The notes under the pieces were generated by a model. That model searched no databases. It was not told the origin of the DNA and saw only the letters and a list, made by a program, of their open reading frames with translations. Position numbers and translations under genes: made by a program. From NCBI GenBank assembly GCA_949948735.1, contig CATLGV010000002.1:153213-217212 (forward strand): a stretch of 64,000 nt of DNA. The letters run 5' to 3'. This DNA is from an uncultured Lachnospiraceae bacterium (GTDB lineage: Bacteria; Bacillota; Clostridia; Lachnospirales; Lachnospiraceae). This document shows, piece after piece, positions 9,728 to 18,281 of the stretch; position 1 is the stretch's first letter; every line of letters begins with the position of its first letter.

Positions 9728-10606
9728 ATGAATAGACGTAATGGGAAGCGTCCCGCTATGCAAAAGGAAAAGATGAGTGTAATAGCCGCGTCCGTGTTTG
9801 TACTGTCAGCGCTCACACTTGCAGGGGTGTACATGGCAGCACAGGATGACCCGAAAACCGAGGAAAACCGGATAGATTTTGCAAAGCTTGAGGAACAGCA
9901 GAATGCAGACGCCAAAGAGAAGGAGGAAAGTCCGGTAGATACCAGATTTGTATCCGGCAGGGCCGACATGGGAAACGCACAGGCAGATGAGCGGTTTGTA
10001 AGACCGGAAGCGGAGACAAACGATTTAAGCAATAATAATGATATGGATGTAGATCCGGAATATACGGAGGTGAATTCCGGACAGGTTACGAATACGCCGA
10101 TAGCGCTTACGGCTGAGGAGGATGCGCAGGAGAGCGAGCCGCTTGTGCAGACGGACGAGCCTGCGGCACAGGAGCCTGCGGCCCCGTTATCCTTTGGCAC
10201 GGGAGATGTACTCCAGCTTCCGGTAGTCGGCAAGGTGATTATGAATTACAGCATGGACAAGGCGGTTTACCACGGAACCATGCAGCAGTATCGATATAAT
10301 CCGGCATTGATTGTAGCCGCCGAGGAGGGCGATATTATTACGGCCGCCGCGGAAGGCATTGTCACAAATATTTACAGGGATGCACAGACCGGAAATACCA
10401 TTGTCTTTGACCTTGGCGACGGCTATGTGCTGACTTACGGGCAGCTTGAGGACATCGCAGTCAGCGTCGGCGACAGAGTTGCGGCCGGCGATATGGTAGG
10501 AAAGGTTGCAAAGCCGACCATCTACTATACGGAGGAAGGCGCGAACGTATATTTCAAGCTGACAAAGGATGGCGTACCCATGAATCCGCTGGACAAGGTT
10601 CAATAG
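9728..10606 (+). CDS. SpoIIQ-like M23-fold protein, zinc ligands missing
   Basis: Bitopic membrane protein of 292 residues. A membrane segment lies at about 20-40, a low-complexity acidic linker at about 45-165, and a C-terminal LytM/M23 domain from about residue 170 (LQLPVVGKVIMNYS, then ITAAAEGIVTNIY, GYVLTYGQLEDIAVSVGDRV, NVYFKLTKDG). In active M23 peptidases the first zinc ligands sit in HxGxD and the last in HxH. Here those places read RYNPALIV and VYFKL, so all recognisable ligands are gone. B. subtilis SpoIIQ also lacks zinc-binding residues and acts as a scaffold in the forespore-mother cell channel, which fits this gene next to a SpoIID-like gene. GGAGG lies six bases before the ATG. 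The identification is by fold and neighbourhood and is not confirmed by search. Confidence 0.75.
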   Translation: MNRRNGKRPAMQKEKMSVIAASVFVLSALTLAGVYMAAQDDPKTEENRIDFAKLEEQQNADAKEKEESPVDTRFVSGRADMGNAQADERFVRPEAETNDLSNNNDMDVDPEYTEVNSGQVTNTPIALTAEEDAQESEPLVQTDEPAAQEPAAPLSFGTGDVLQLPVVGKVIMNYSMDKAVYHGTMQQYRYNPALIVAAEEGDIITAAAEGIVTNIYRDAQTGNTIVFDLGDGYVLTYGQLEDIAVSVGDRVAAGDMVGKVAKPTIYYTEEGANVYFKLTKDGVPMNPLDKVQ

Positions 10607-10618
10607 GAGAAAGCACAG

Positions 10619-11809
10619 ATGATTTTGTTAAAGAATGCAGTAATCCGCAGCATGAGTGACACGATATGTGCAAAATATAAGGCAAGTACCCTTGAGGGAA
10701 GTATACTTATTAAGGACGGTAAAATCCTTGAGGTGGCTCCTGAAATAACGCTCCCCGAATCCGCGGACTGTAAGATCATTGATGTCAACCACAATTTAGT
10801 GATGCCGGGGCTGATTGAAGCCCACTGCCATATGGGTATTACCGAGGAAAAAAAAGGGCAGGAGGGAGACGACTGCAACGAGACAGTGCATCCCGTCACG
10901 CCTGTGCTTCGGGCAATTGATGCCATTAATACGATGGACGCGGCCTTTCACGATGCGGTGAGAGCAGGCATCACGTCAGCCAATATTGGCCCCGGCAGCT
11001 CGAATGTTGTCGGTGGTCAATTTGCGGTTTTAAAGACCAGCGGCCGCCGCGTAGACGACTTGATTATGAAAGCGCCCTCCGCGATGAAGGTTGCCTTTGG
11101 GGAGAATCCGAAGGTCAACTATGCGGGAATCGGCACGTCGCCGGTCACGAGAATGGCCATCGCGGGCATGCTGCGGGAGGAGCTTGTGCAGGCCCGCCGG
11201 TATTTGGAGGATTATCAGAAGGGTGATACCGCGTACAACCTTCACTACGAGGCGTGGCGTCCCGTTTTTGAGCGGGAAATACCGCTGAAGGCGCATGCGC
11301 ACCGGGTGGACGATATTTTTACGGCAGCGCGCATTGCGTCTGAGTTTGGCCTGAAAATGACGCTGGATCACTGCAGCGAGGGGCACCTGATCGCGCAGGA
11401 GCTTGCGGCGCTGGGGTATCCTGCGGTAGTCGGTCCGGATTTGGCAAGCCGCAATAAGATAGAGGTGCAGAATGTCGCTTTTAAGACAGCCGGCGTTTTG
11501 GCGAAGGCAGGGGTCATGGTCGCGATTACGACGGATCATCCGGTTTCCCTGATACAGTCGCTTCCGCTGTGCGTGGGCTTAAGCGTCAAGCAGGGGCTTT
11601 CCATGGAAGACGGGTTTAAGGCGATGACGATTTGCGCTGCCCGGATATGCGGAACACAGGACCGGGTAGGCAGCCTGGAGCCTGGAAAGGATGCGGATAT
11701 CGCGGTTTTTGACGGGAATCCGATGGAGGTTTTTACAAGGACCGTGATGACAATGATCAACGGTGAAATCGTATATGACGCGCAGTGGGAGGATTCCGAC
11801 GGAAAATAA
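10619..11809 (+). CDS. Imidazolonepropionase-like metal-dependent amidohydrolase
   Basis: Cyclic amidohydrolase of 396 residues. The N-terminal beta-sandwich half (ILIKDGKILEVAPEI) leads into the metal-binding motif LIEAHCHMG (HxH). Later metal or catalytic positions are visible in KAHAHRVDD, TLDHCSEG and ITTDHPV, and a C-terminal segment GSLEPGKDADIAVFDGNPM closes the sandwich, as in COG1228 proteins. Substrates in this group range from imidazolonepropionate to dipeptides; no hut genes are nearby, so histidine breakdown is unlikely. AGGAGA precedes the ATG, which comes 12 bases after the SpoIIQ-like gene, so co-transcription is likely though functional linkage is unclear. Confidence 0.85.
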   Translation: MILLKNAVIRSMSDTICAKYKASTLEGSILIKDGKILEVAPEITLPESADCKIIDVNHNLVMPGLIEAHCHMGITEEKKGQEGDDCNETVHPVTPVLRAIDAINTMDAAFHDAVRAGITSANIGPGSSNVVGGQFAVLKTSGRRVDDLIMKAPSAMKVAFGENPKVNYAGIGTSPVTRMAIAGMLREELVQARRYLEDYQKGDTAYNLHYEAWRPVFEREIPLKAHAHRVDDIFTAARIASEFGLKMTLDHCSEGHLIAQELAALGYPAVVGPDLASRNKIEVQNVAFKTAGVLAKAGVMVAITTDHPVSLIQSLPLCVGLSVKQGLSMEDGFKAMTICAARICGTQDRVGSLEPGKDADIAVFDGNPMEVFTRTVMTMINGEIVYDAQWEDSDGK

Positions 11810-11888
11810 CTTGGAATAAAGCCGGCGGGGACTTTACTTGCGTTCAAAATACGTGTAGAATAATAGAGGTCGAGGAAGGAAACGGAAG

Positions 11889-13319
11889 ATGAGGAAAAAT
11901 AAAAGCACGGCGCTTTTATGCCTGGGGCTGGCGCTGCTGCTGTCAGGCTGCTGCGGCAGCGCGTTGAACAATAATCAATCGAATATGCCCAATACGGCGC
12001 AGGGAACGGAAACGGGAGACAGCCCGGCCGTAAAGGACGAGGTATACGCCGCGCATCTGAAAAATCACGGGATAGAGCTGCCGGTAAGCCGTACCAGGAT
12101 TTCCGTAAACCAGTCGGGGTATCCGGCTGACCGCGAAAAGAGGGTGGTGTTTCTGGGGGATTCCTACGGGGATACCTTTCGGGTAATCCGGGCCTCCGAC
12201 AAAAGCATCGTGTACATCGGACGCATTCATCAGTCCCAGACGGACAACCTCAGCGGGCAGGTAGTGAGTATCTGTGATTTTTCGCGCGTAACGGAGCCGG
12301 GGAGCTATTACATAGAGACAGATATTATCGGGCAGTCCTATCCGTTTGAAATCGCCCAGGACGCCTATGAGAAGCTGTTTCTGGGGCTGCTGGCCAATAT
12401 ATCCAATGTGCGTCTGGAGGAAAGTCCGCAGGGCGTATGCGACGTAAGCTTTGGCATGCACATTCTGATGTACTCCCTGCAGAAGAACGGGGCCCTGTAT
12501 GAGGAGGCCTACGCGCATCTGGGAGAAGAGGCGGCGGACAGCGATATGGTGGCCAGGCTCCTCTATATGGCGCAATGGCTCTTGACGAAGCAGGACGCGG
12601 ACGGAAGCCTTTACGGGGATTATGAGGCTACGGCGGCATTCTGCGGCGCTATGGCCATGGGGCGCGATACTTTCGGGAAGTATGAGGAGACTGTAGCGAG
12701 GGAATTTCAGGATGCCGCGCAGCGGGCGTGGCAGTGGCTGTACGACAGCGCGTGCGACAGCGATGCGAAAGAGGCCGCGCGCTTTTATGCGGCGGTGCAG
12801 CTGTCCAAGTCGGTGGGAAACAGTGAATGCCGGCGTATTGCCAATGAGTTTCTTTCGGGATATGATGGAAGCTATACGGACGACAGGTACGTCTTTTACG
12901 GCGTATGGGCATATCTGAATATGGAGAAGAACGTAGACAGGGATATGTGTACCCATATTATGCTGTGCCTTGTGGACGAGACGGAGCAGATTTGCGATGA
13001 GGCTGAAAATGATATGCTTTTCGGGATAGGGAGGCGTTCCCTTGAAGAAAATCTGCGCAGGATCCTGCTGCTGAGCTTCGTCAACTATATCACACCGAAC
13101 AAGGAGTACACACTTATTGTCGAAAACAGCATACAATATATAGGCGGACTGAACGAGAACGGCGAGTGCCATATCGGGAAAAACGGCGTCTGGCGCGATA
13201 CCGATGCGGCCCTGGGAAGGAACTTCGAATGGAACGGTATTATTTTGTTTTGCTTTAGCGATATGCTGAAGAATTTGAATGACATGGCAGAGGGAGAAGC
13301 GGACGGAGGTAATTTATGA
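11889..13319 (+). CDS. Lipoprotein with cellulase N-terminal Ig-like domain and degenerate GH9-like region
   Basis: Exported lipoprotein of 476 residues: signal peptide and lipobox LLLSGC at residues 16-21, a serine/asparagine-rich linker, then an Ig-like domain characteristic of the N-terminus of GH9 endoglucanases (RISVNQSGYPADREKRVVFL to about residue 170). The remaining alpha-helical part resembles the GH9 barrel, but the DAGD motif carrying the catalytic base is not present, and where the family has a NEVxxxWN catalytic glutamate this protein reads NFEWNGIILF near the C-terminus. It is therefore probably a non-hydrolytic carbohydrate-binding or sensory protein. The stop overlaps the ddl start by four bases (ATGA), so it is translationally coupled to cell-wall synthesis genes. 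The GH9 relationship of the second half is tentative. Confidence 0.65.
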   Translation: MRKNKSTALLCLGLALLLSGCCGSALNNNQSNMPNTAQGTETGDSPAVKDEVYAAHLKNHGIELPVSRTRISVNQSGYPADREKRVVFLGDSYGDTFRVIRASDKSIVYIGRIHQSQTDNLSGQVVSICDFSRVTEPGSYYIETDIIGQSYPFEIAQDAYEKLFLGLLANISNVRLEESPQGVCDVSFGMHILMYSLQKNGALYEEAYAHLGEEAADSDMVARLLYMAQWLLTKQDADGSLYGDYEATAAFCGAMAMGRDTFGKYEETVAREFQDAAQRAWQWLYDSACDSDAKEAARFYAAVQLSKSVGNSECRRIANEFLSGYDGSYTDDRYVFYGVWAYLNMEKNVDRDMCTHIMLCLVDETEQICDEAENDMLFGIGRRSLEENLRRILLLSFVNYITPNKEYTLIVENSIQYIGGLNENGECHIGKNGVWRDTDAALGRNFEWNGIILFCFSDMLKNLNDMAEGEADGGNL

Positions 13320-14353
13320 AAATTGTTGTATTGGCAGGAGGAATCAGCACGGAGCGGGATGTATCGCTGGTGACGGGCGCTATGATTTACAGGGCTTTGA
13401 AGGAAAAGCTGCATCAGCCGGTGCTGCTGGATGTATATCTGGGATACGAAGGCGATATGGATAACATTTTCGAGCAGGAGAAGGACTGGAGTGAAAACTT
13501 TGGCGCGATTGCGGAGCAGGATCCCGATATTGATAAGGTCAGGGCGCTCAGAAAGGATAATCCCAGGTGCCTGATAGGGCCCAATGTGATAGAAATCTGC
13601 AGCCAGGCGGACATTGTTTTCCTTGCGCTTCACGGGCAGAACGGAGAGGACGGGAAGATTCAGGCAATGTTTGATTTGCTTGACATCAAGTACACGGGTA
13701 CGGACTACCTTTCCAGCGCGCTTGCAATGGATAAGGCGATTTCCAAGGCGCTGTTTGACAAGTATAATATCCCGACCGTAAAAGGAATCACGCTTACCAG
13801 AGAGGAAGCGCAGACAGTTACGCCGTGGTATATTTTCCCGTGTATTGTCAAGGTCAACTGCGGCGGCTCCAGCGTGGGCGTATACCGCGCCGACAATAAG
13901 GAGGAGCTGGACGCGGCGTTGGACGCGGCCTTTCGGCTGGAGAACCGCGTGATTATCGAACAGTACATAGACGGGAGGGAGCTTTCCATCGGCCTGATGG
14001 ACGGCAAGGCGCTCCCTATCATAGAGATTATGCCGAAGGTCGGATTTTATGATTACAAGAATAAATACCAGGCGGGATCGACCATCGAGGTCTGTCCGGC
14101 TCAGCTGGACCCGAATGTCGCCAAAGCGATGCAGTCCTGTGCGGAGTCGGTTTACCGCGCGCTCAGGCTGCGCACCTATGCGCGCGTGGACTTCAGAATG
14201 GATCACAACGGCAATTTCTACTGCCTTGAGGCCAATACGCTTCCGGGGATGACGCCCACCTCGCTCCTGCCGCAGGAGGCCGCGGCGGTCGGAATGGATT
14301 TTGCGGCGCTTTGCCAGCAGATTGTTGAGATTTCCTTAAAGAAATATGATTAA
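13316..14353 (+). CDS. ddl: D-alanine--D-alanine ligase
   Basis: ATP-grasp enzyme that makes the D-Ala-D-Ala dipeptide for peptidoglycan, 345 residues. N-terminal LAGGISTERDVSLVTG is the family start motif, ALHGQNGEDGKIQ and YTGTDYLSSALAMDK follow, the central ATP-grasp loop is VNCGGSSVGVY, and the metal-binding end reads RVDFRMDHNG then EANTLPGMTPTSLLP. The gene begins inside the stop of the preceding lipoprotein gene and is followed directly by murF, which joins the dipeptide to the UDP-MurNAc tripeptide. The pair is a classical arrangement. The length is close to the family average. Confidence 0.95.
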   Translation: MKIVVLAGGISTERDVSLVTGAMIYRALKEKLHQPVLLDVYLGYEGDMDNIFEQEKDWSENFGAIAEQDPDIDKVRALRKDNPRCLIGPNVIEICSQADIVFLALHGQNGEDGKIQAMFDLLDIKYTGTDYLSSALAMDKAISKALFDKYNIPTVKGITLTREEAQTVTPWYIFPCIVKVNCGGSSVGVYRADNKEELDAALDAAFRLENRVIIEQYIDGRELSIGLMDGKALPIIEIMPKVGFYDYKNKYQAGSTIEVCPAQLDPNVAKAMQSCAESVYRALRLRTYARVDFRMDHNGNFYCLEANTLPGMTPTSLLPQEAAAVGMDFAALCQQIVEISLKKYD

Positions 14354-14369
14354 TACAGGTGGGGGCGAA

Positions 14370-15833
14370 ATGGGAAAGCATCATATGAAGAATATGACAC
14401 TCAGGAATATTGCCGCGGCCGTACACGGCGTGCTTCATACTGAGAATATTGCGCGCGGCGTGGACGCGGATACGACATTGGCGCAGGGGGTGGTGCTGGA
14501 TTCCCGTCAGGCAGGCCCCGGATGCGTGTTTATCGCGACAAAGGGAGAGCGCGTGGATGGGCACAGCTTTATCCGTCAGGTATGGGCGGCAGGCGCTATC
14601 GGGGTAATCTGCGAGAAGGCCCCGGATAATCTCGAGGGGAACCCTGAGGGGAGCCCTTCAGGGAACCCTAAAGGGAGCCCATTAGGGGCGTACATTCTGG
14701 TGGAAGACAGCTTTCAGGCGCTCAAGGATGTGGCCGAATTTTACCGTCAGCAGCTTTCGTTGAAGGTGGTCGGCATCACCGGGAGCGTAGGCAAGACCAG
14801 CGCGAAGGAGTTTATCGCGCACGTTCTCGCCCGGAAATACCGGACGCTGAAAACAGAAGGAAATCATAATAATGAGGTAGGGCTTCCCCTCACGGTGCTG
14901 CAAATCCGGGAGGACTGCGAGGTGGCCGTGCTGGAGATGGGCATCAGCGATTTCGGGGAGATGCATCGTCTGAGCAAAATTGCGCGGCCGGACATCTGCG
15001 TGATTACCAATATCGGACAGTGCCATCTTGAGAACCTTGGGACGAGGGATGGGATTCTGAGAGCAAAGAGTGAAATCTTTGACTTTATGGATGACGACGG
15101 ATACGTCTGCCTGAACGGGGACGACAACAAGCTGGCGACCGTGCAGGAGATCAAAGGGAAAAAGCCGCTGTTTTTCGGCATGGAGGAGCGCAATGACGTC
15201 TTTGCCGCAGATTACAGGCATGTGGGACTCGAGGGCAGCCGGGTTATGATACACGTCCAAACGGCAGAGCCGGTTTCCTTTGAGGTGTTTATACCGCTTC
15301 CGGGAGAGCATATGGTGTATAACGCGCTGGCGGCCGCGGCGGTCGGAACGCTTCTGAACGTCACGCCTGCGCAGATACAGGAGGGAATCCAGGCGGTCGA
15401 GCCGGTTGGCGGAAGAAGCCACATTATCCGTACCGGCAGCTTTACCATTGTAGACGACTGCTACAATGCGAATCCCGTATCCATGAAGGCGGCGGTTGAC
15501 CTGCTGACGCAGATTACCCAGACGCGGGCGGTGGCGGTTTTGGGCGATATGTTTGAGCTGGGAGAACGGGAGCGGGAGCTGCACCGGGCCACTGGCGAGT
15601 ATGCGGCGGCCAAAGGCATTGACGTGATAATATGCGTCGGCGCATTATCCGAAAGCATGGCGGATGGCGCCAGAGCTGCGGCGCATGCCGGCAGCAGCGT
15701 ATATTACTTTGAAAATAAAGAGAAGCTGATTTTACAGCTGCCGGGACTGCTTCGCAGAGGAGATACCATACTTGTCAAGGCTTCGCACGGGATGCATTTT
15801 GAAGAGCTGGTTCAAATCATTGAGCGGGAATAG
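14370..15833 (+). CDS. murF: UDP-N-acetylmuramoyl-tripeptide--D-alanyl-D-alanine ligase, with in-frame repeat insertion
   Basis: Adds D-Ala-D-Ala to UDP-MurNAc-tripeptide in the cytoplasm. The Mur ligase domains are in order: N-terminal VLDSRQAGPGCVFIATKGE, ATP loop GITGSVGKTSAKEF, central NHNNEVGLPLTVL, EMGISDFGEM and TNIGQCHLE, and C-terminal VGGRSHIIR, VDDCYNANPVSM, LGDMFELGE. I chose ATG 14370 because AGGTGGGGG sits five bases upstream. An in-frame ATG at 14346 overlaps ddl but has no ribosome-binding site. Residues 89-106 are a Gly/Pro-rich stretch made by a 12-bp repeat (separate entry), inserted in the loop between the N-terminal domain and the strand AYILVEDS. Everything around the insertion is intact, so the enzyme is probably functional. 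Confidence 0.95.
   Translation: MGKHHMKNMTLRNIAAAVHGVLHTENIARGVDADTTLAQGVVLDSRQAGPGCVFIATKGERVDGHSFIRQVWAAGAIGVICEKAPDNLEGNPEGSPSGNPKGSPLGAYILVEDSFQALKDVAEFYRQQLSLKVVGITGSVGKTSAKEFIAHVLARKYRTLKTEGNHNNEVGLPLTVLQIREDCEVAVLEMGISDFGEMHRLSKIARPDICVITNIGQCHLENLGTRDGILRAKSEIFDFMDDDGYVCLNGDDNKLATVQEIKGKKPLFFGMEERNDVFAADYRHVGLEGSRVMIHVQTAEPVSFEVFIPLPGEHMVYNALAAAAVGTLLNVTPAQIQEGIQAVEPVGGRSHIIRTGSFTIVDDCYNANPVSMKAAVDLLTQITQTRAVAVLGDMFELGERERELHRATGEYAAAKGIDVIICVGALSESMADGARAAAHAGSSVYYFENKEKLILQLPGLLRRGDTILVKASHGMHFEELVQIIERE
14634..14687 (+). repeat. Four imperfect 12-bp tandem repeats inside murF
   Basis: Units start at 14634, 14646, 14658 and 14670, each following the pattern NNN-GGG-A(A/G)C-CC(T/A). 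Each encodes x-G-(N/S)-P, and a half unit follows. Each unit is itself a near-palindrome (GGGAACCC or GGGAGCCC). The array length is a multiple of three, so the frame is preserved. Confidence 0.9.
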
Positions 15834-15849
15834 CCTCCGGCAGGCACGG

Positions 15850-15888
15850 CAAAGCGCAGGCTGTTTCAGACCTGCGCTTTGTTTTTTT
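15850..15888 (+). terminator. Terminator between murF and plsC
   Basis: CAAAGCGCAGG pairs with CCTGCGCTTTG across a 10-base loop and is followed by a T run. It terminates murF from the left and overlaps the last codons of the convergent plsC gene. Confidence 0.9.
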
Positions 15889-16600
15889 CATAGGTATCCC
15901 GGATAATATTCTGAACATACGGGCCAAGCTGCTTCTGCGTCTCTCTGGGAAGGTCGTTTGGGTAGATTGGCTTTCCGTATTCAATAATGACATGAGACCT
16001 TTTGATTTTGGGAAACTGGTTTTCAAAAACAGCCGCGCTGTTGTTGATGGTCATCGGAACAATAGGGCAGCCTGATTTTGTTGCGATTCGGAAGCTTCCC
16101 TCATGGAACGCAAGGAAGGTTCCCTCCTCCCTGTTCCGGGTCCCTTCCGGAAAAATACAGATGGAAATCCCGCTTTTTACCATATCGATTGCCTGCACAA
16201 TGGTTTTGAGCCCGGCCTTGACGTCATCCCTGTCGAGAAACACGCAGTGCAGGTTTTTCATCCATATATTCAGGAGCGGCACCTTCTCCATCTCCTTTTT
16301 GGCAACATAGCCGGTGGGACGCGGCACTCTGGGGTATGTAAGGACAATATCAAAAAAGCTCCGGTGGTTTCCGACATACAATACGCTGGTGTCCTTTGGA
16401 ATATTTTTCTCCCCGATATAGTCAACCCGGGTCCCGGCCAAAAACCGCACGCACCGAAAGGCCCAGTTTACAATGGCCAGACTCGACCGGCTCTTGACGG
16501 ACGGACTGATTTTGCCGATAAGCCATTCAAGCAGCATGAGCGGAATGCTTAAAATCAGGAAGAGAATGACAAACCCTCCCACAAAAATAAATCTGATCAT
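15866..16600 (-). CDS. plsC: 1-acyl-sn-glycerol-3-phosphate acyltransferase family protein
   Basis: Membrane-associated acyltransferase of phospholipid synthesis, 244 residues. An N-terminal hydrophobic helix (about residues 5-25) precedes the catalytic HX4D motif in VGNHRSFFDIV. The second block GLKTIVQAIDMVKSG and third block IFPEGTRNREEGTFLAFHEGSF are the phosphate-binding and acceptor elements, and the fourth block is CPIVPMTI. A purine-rich site (GGAAAGG) precedes the start on the minus strand. It converges with murF across a shared terminator. Acyl-chain preference and exact acceptor cannot be read from the sequence. Confidence 0.92.
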   Translation of the reverse strand: MIRFIFVGGFVILFLILSIPLMLLEWLIGKISPSVKSRSSLAIVNWAFRCVRFLAGTRVDYIGEKNIPKDTSVLYVGNHRSFFDIVLTYPRVPRPTGYVAKKEMEKVPLLNIWMKNLHCVFLDRDDVKAGLKTIVQAIDMVKSGISICIFPEGTRNREEGTFLAFHEGSFRIATKSGCPIVPMTINNSAAVFENQFPKIKRSHVIIEYGKPIYPNDLPRETQKQLGPYVQNIIRDTYEKNKAQV

Positions 16601-16745
16601 ATTCTTTTACCTTTCCTTGCACAACAGCGTTTTCTGTTTTCTGCCTTGCTTTTCTTAATACATTTTAACATGATTTGTATGTTCAGGCTACCACATTTTT
16701 ACCTTTTGTATGAAAGTATACGGGCTGCGGCTGAAACTGAAATTT

Positions 16746-17618
16746 TCAGAAATCAAATTCGCCGCTGTATTTTTTGAAAAACTCATAATAAGCCCGGACA
16801 TTGGGAAGCTCGGTCCACCTTTTGAGATCTACGGGATCTTCATCCATATCGTAGATTCGGGCGCCTTTCATGGAGAGCAGGAACGGGGAATGGGTGGCAA
16901 TGATAAACTGGCATCCGAAAAACCGTGCGGAATCCTCTAAAAGCTTTAAAAGCTCCTGCTGCTTTTGCGGTGAGAGGCTGTTTTCGGGCTCATCCAGTAA
17001 ATATAAGGCATTGTCACGGATATTTTCGGTAAAATACAAAAATGCGCTCTCCCCGTTGGAGTGTTCCCGCACATTGTCCACAAGAGTCTCCCGCACATAT
17101 TTTGACTGCGTCTTCTGCCGCGCGCGGTTTTTCTTTTTGAGCTGTTCGTAATCGTCAAGCGATTTCATCTGAAAATGCGAGTATTTTGTATCCAGATAGT
17201 CCTGAAACAGCTCCTCGCGTCTCAGGTCAATGCCATTGTTGATGCTGCGCAGATTCAGCATAAAGTCAAAGACATCGTCGCTTGTTATGATTCTGCTGTC
17301 CGCGGGAACGGCGCTTCCGGCTCCCGGCTCCATTTCATAGCTGCACAGATTGACATAATCCTCAAAGAAATTGGAACGGTTGTAGAGCGTATCGCGGGTT
17401 ACGCCCAGCTTTTCGGCAATCACATTCAATGCGGTCGTCTTGCCGGAGCCGTTTCCGCCATACAGAATCGTGACAGGCTCAAAGCAGAGCGTGGTCAGGT
17501 GGCGCCGCGATAAGACCTGAAACGGATAAAAAGTATCATAACAGGTGCGTTTTATATTCATTGTGAAGGTGTATTCCCGTTCGACATCGGGAAAATTGAA
17601 TTGTGACAGATAAACCAT
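16746..17618 (-). CDS. Predicted ABC-like/AAA ATPase (COG3910 type)
   Basis: Soluble ATPase of 290 residues. The Walker A loop is LYGGNGSGKTTALNVIAE near residue 55, and near residues 205-235 the signature-Walker B region reads NALYLLDEPENSLSPQKQQELL, followed by QFIIATHSPFLLS with the switch histidine. The mix of ABC-type Walker B and a THSP switch is typical of OLD/AAA_21-like standalone ATPases. AGAAAGGAG lies just upstream of the ATG. It stands alone between plsC and a divergent lipoprotein gene; no nuclease or partner gene is adjacent, so a defence role as in some related ATPases is not supported here. Function unknown. Confidence 0.8.
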   Translation of the reverse strand: MVYLSQFNFPDVEREYTFTMNIKRTCYDTFYPFQVLSRRHLTTLCFEPVTILYGGNGSGKTTALNVIAEKLGVTRDTLYNRSNFFEDYVNLCSYEMEPGAGSAVPADSRIITSDDVFDFMLNLRSINNGIDLRREELFQDYLDTKYSHFQMKSLDDYEQLKKKNRARQKTQSKYVRETLVDNVREHSNGESAFLYFTENIRDNALYLLDEPENSLSPQKQQELLKLLEDSARFFGCQFIIATHSPFLLSMKGARIYDMDEDPVDLKRWTELPNVRAYYEFFKKYSGEFDF

Positions 17619-17708
17619 GGAAAGCTCCTTTCTGCTGCGGGGACGTCCAGGGCGTCGTAATCATTATAGCAGAGCCGGCCTTCTACTGGCAAGGGCGTCG
17701 GAAAATCA

Positions 17709-17736
17709 TTGAAACAAAAAACAGCTGCGTCATATT
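17709..17736 (+). promoter_or_regulatory. Weak candidate promoter for the PrcB-like lipoprotein gene
   Basis: TTGAAA at 17709-17714 and CATATT at 17731-17736, spacing 16, in the 184-base divergent gap upstream of the lipoprotein gene. The match is modest. Confidence 0.3.
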
Positions 17737-17802
17737 TCTCCGGATTGCCACATATTTATTCATAAGAGAAAAGAAGCTACAGCGTCTGCGAGGAGGCAGT
17801 CT

Positions 17803-18231
17803 ATGCGAAAAAAACGGCTGAAAAAGTATTTGTGCTTAGCGATAACCCTTACCATTACAATGCTCTTATTGAGCGGATGTACCGCCGGCTCCGGGGATTC
17901 GGAACGGCTTCGGGAGCTGGATTTTACGGTGCTGGGGGAAAATGAACAACCGGATACCCTAAAGGAGATTATTGGGGAAAAGCGAACGTCCCCGTTCCAA
18001 ATCAGCTATGTCCTGGGCGAGGACCTGTATATTGCCGTCGGCTATGGGGAGCAGGCAAGCGGCGGGTACAGCATCAGCGTGAACGACCTTTATGAGACAG
18101 CGGATGCGATTGTGATTGATACGACGCTGACTGGCCCCGGCAGCGCGGAAAACGTTACGCAGGTCGTAACGTATCCGTATATTGTGATAAAAACCGAAAA
18201 TATAGCGGATAAGCCGATAGTTTTCCAATGA
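17803..18231 (+). CDS. Small lipoprotein with a PrcB C-terminal-like domain
   Basis: Exported lipoprotein of 142 residues: charged start MRKKRLKK, hydrophobic core, and lipobox LLSGC with the acylated Cys near residue 25. The mature part reads YVLGEDLYIAVGYGEQASGGYSI, then VIDTTLTGPGSAE, then YPYIVIKTEN. This matches the pattern of the PrcB C-terminal domain (a TGGYxI core with a closing ypyxixk strand), known from a protease-complex subunit of Treponema and from many Firmicutes lipoproteins of unknown role. GAGGAGG is well placed before the ATG. No associated protease gene is next to it. The domain call is from memory of the motif. Confidence 0.65.
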   Translation: MRKKRLKKYLCLAITLTITMLLLSGCTAGSGDSERLRELDFTVLGENEQPDTLKEIIGEKRTSPFQISYVLGEDLYIAVGYGEQASGGYSISVNDLYETADAIVIDTTLTGPGSAENVTQVVTYPYIVIKTENIADKPIVFQ

Positions 18232-18237
18232 AAAAGA

Positions 18238-18246
18238 TGGTATAAT
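18238..18246 (+). promoter_or_regulatory. Extended -10 promoter upstream of pyrC
   Basis: TGGTATAAT (extended -10, TGnTATAAT) lies 36 bases upstream of the pyrC start, just after the stop of the preceding gene. There is no good -35 box, which extended -10 promoters can dispense with. Confidence 0.5.
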
Positions 18247-18281
18247 AAAGAACAGAACGAGAGAATAACGGAGGAAAGCAC

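Noticed and set aside
14634..14687. Frameshift or assembly error in murF
   Set aside because: The 12-bp units keep the frame, and all MurF motifs are intact on both sides.
16746..17618. Standalone ATPase as part of a second defence system
   Set aside because: OLD-like or AAA_21 ATPases can be defence components, but no nuclease or toxin gene is adjacent, and the base composition matches the host genes around it.
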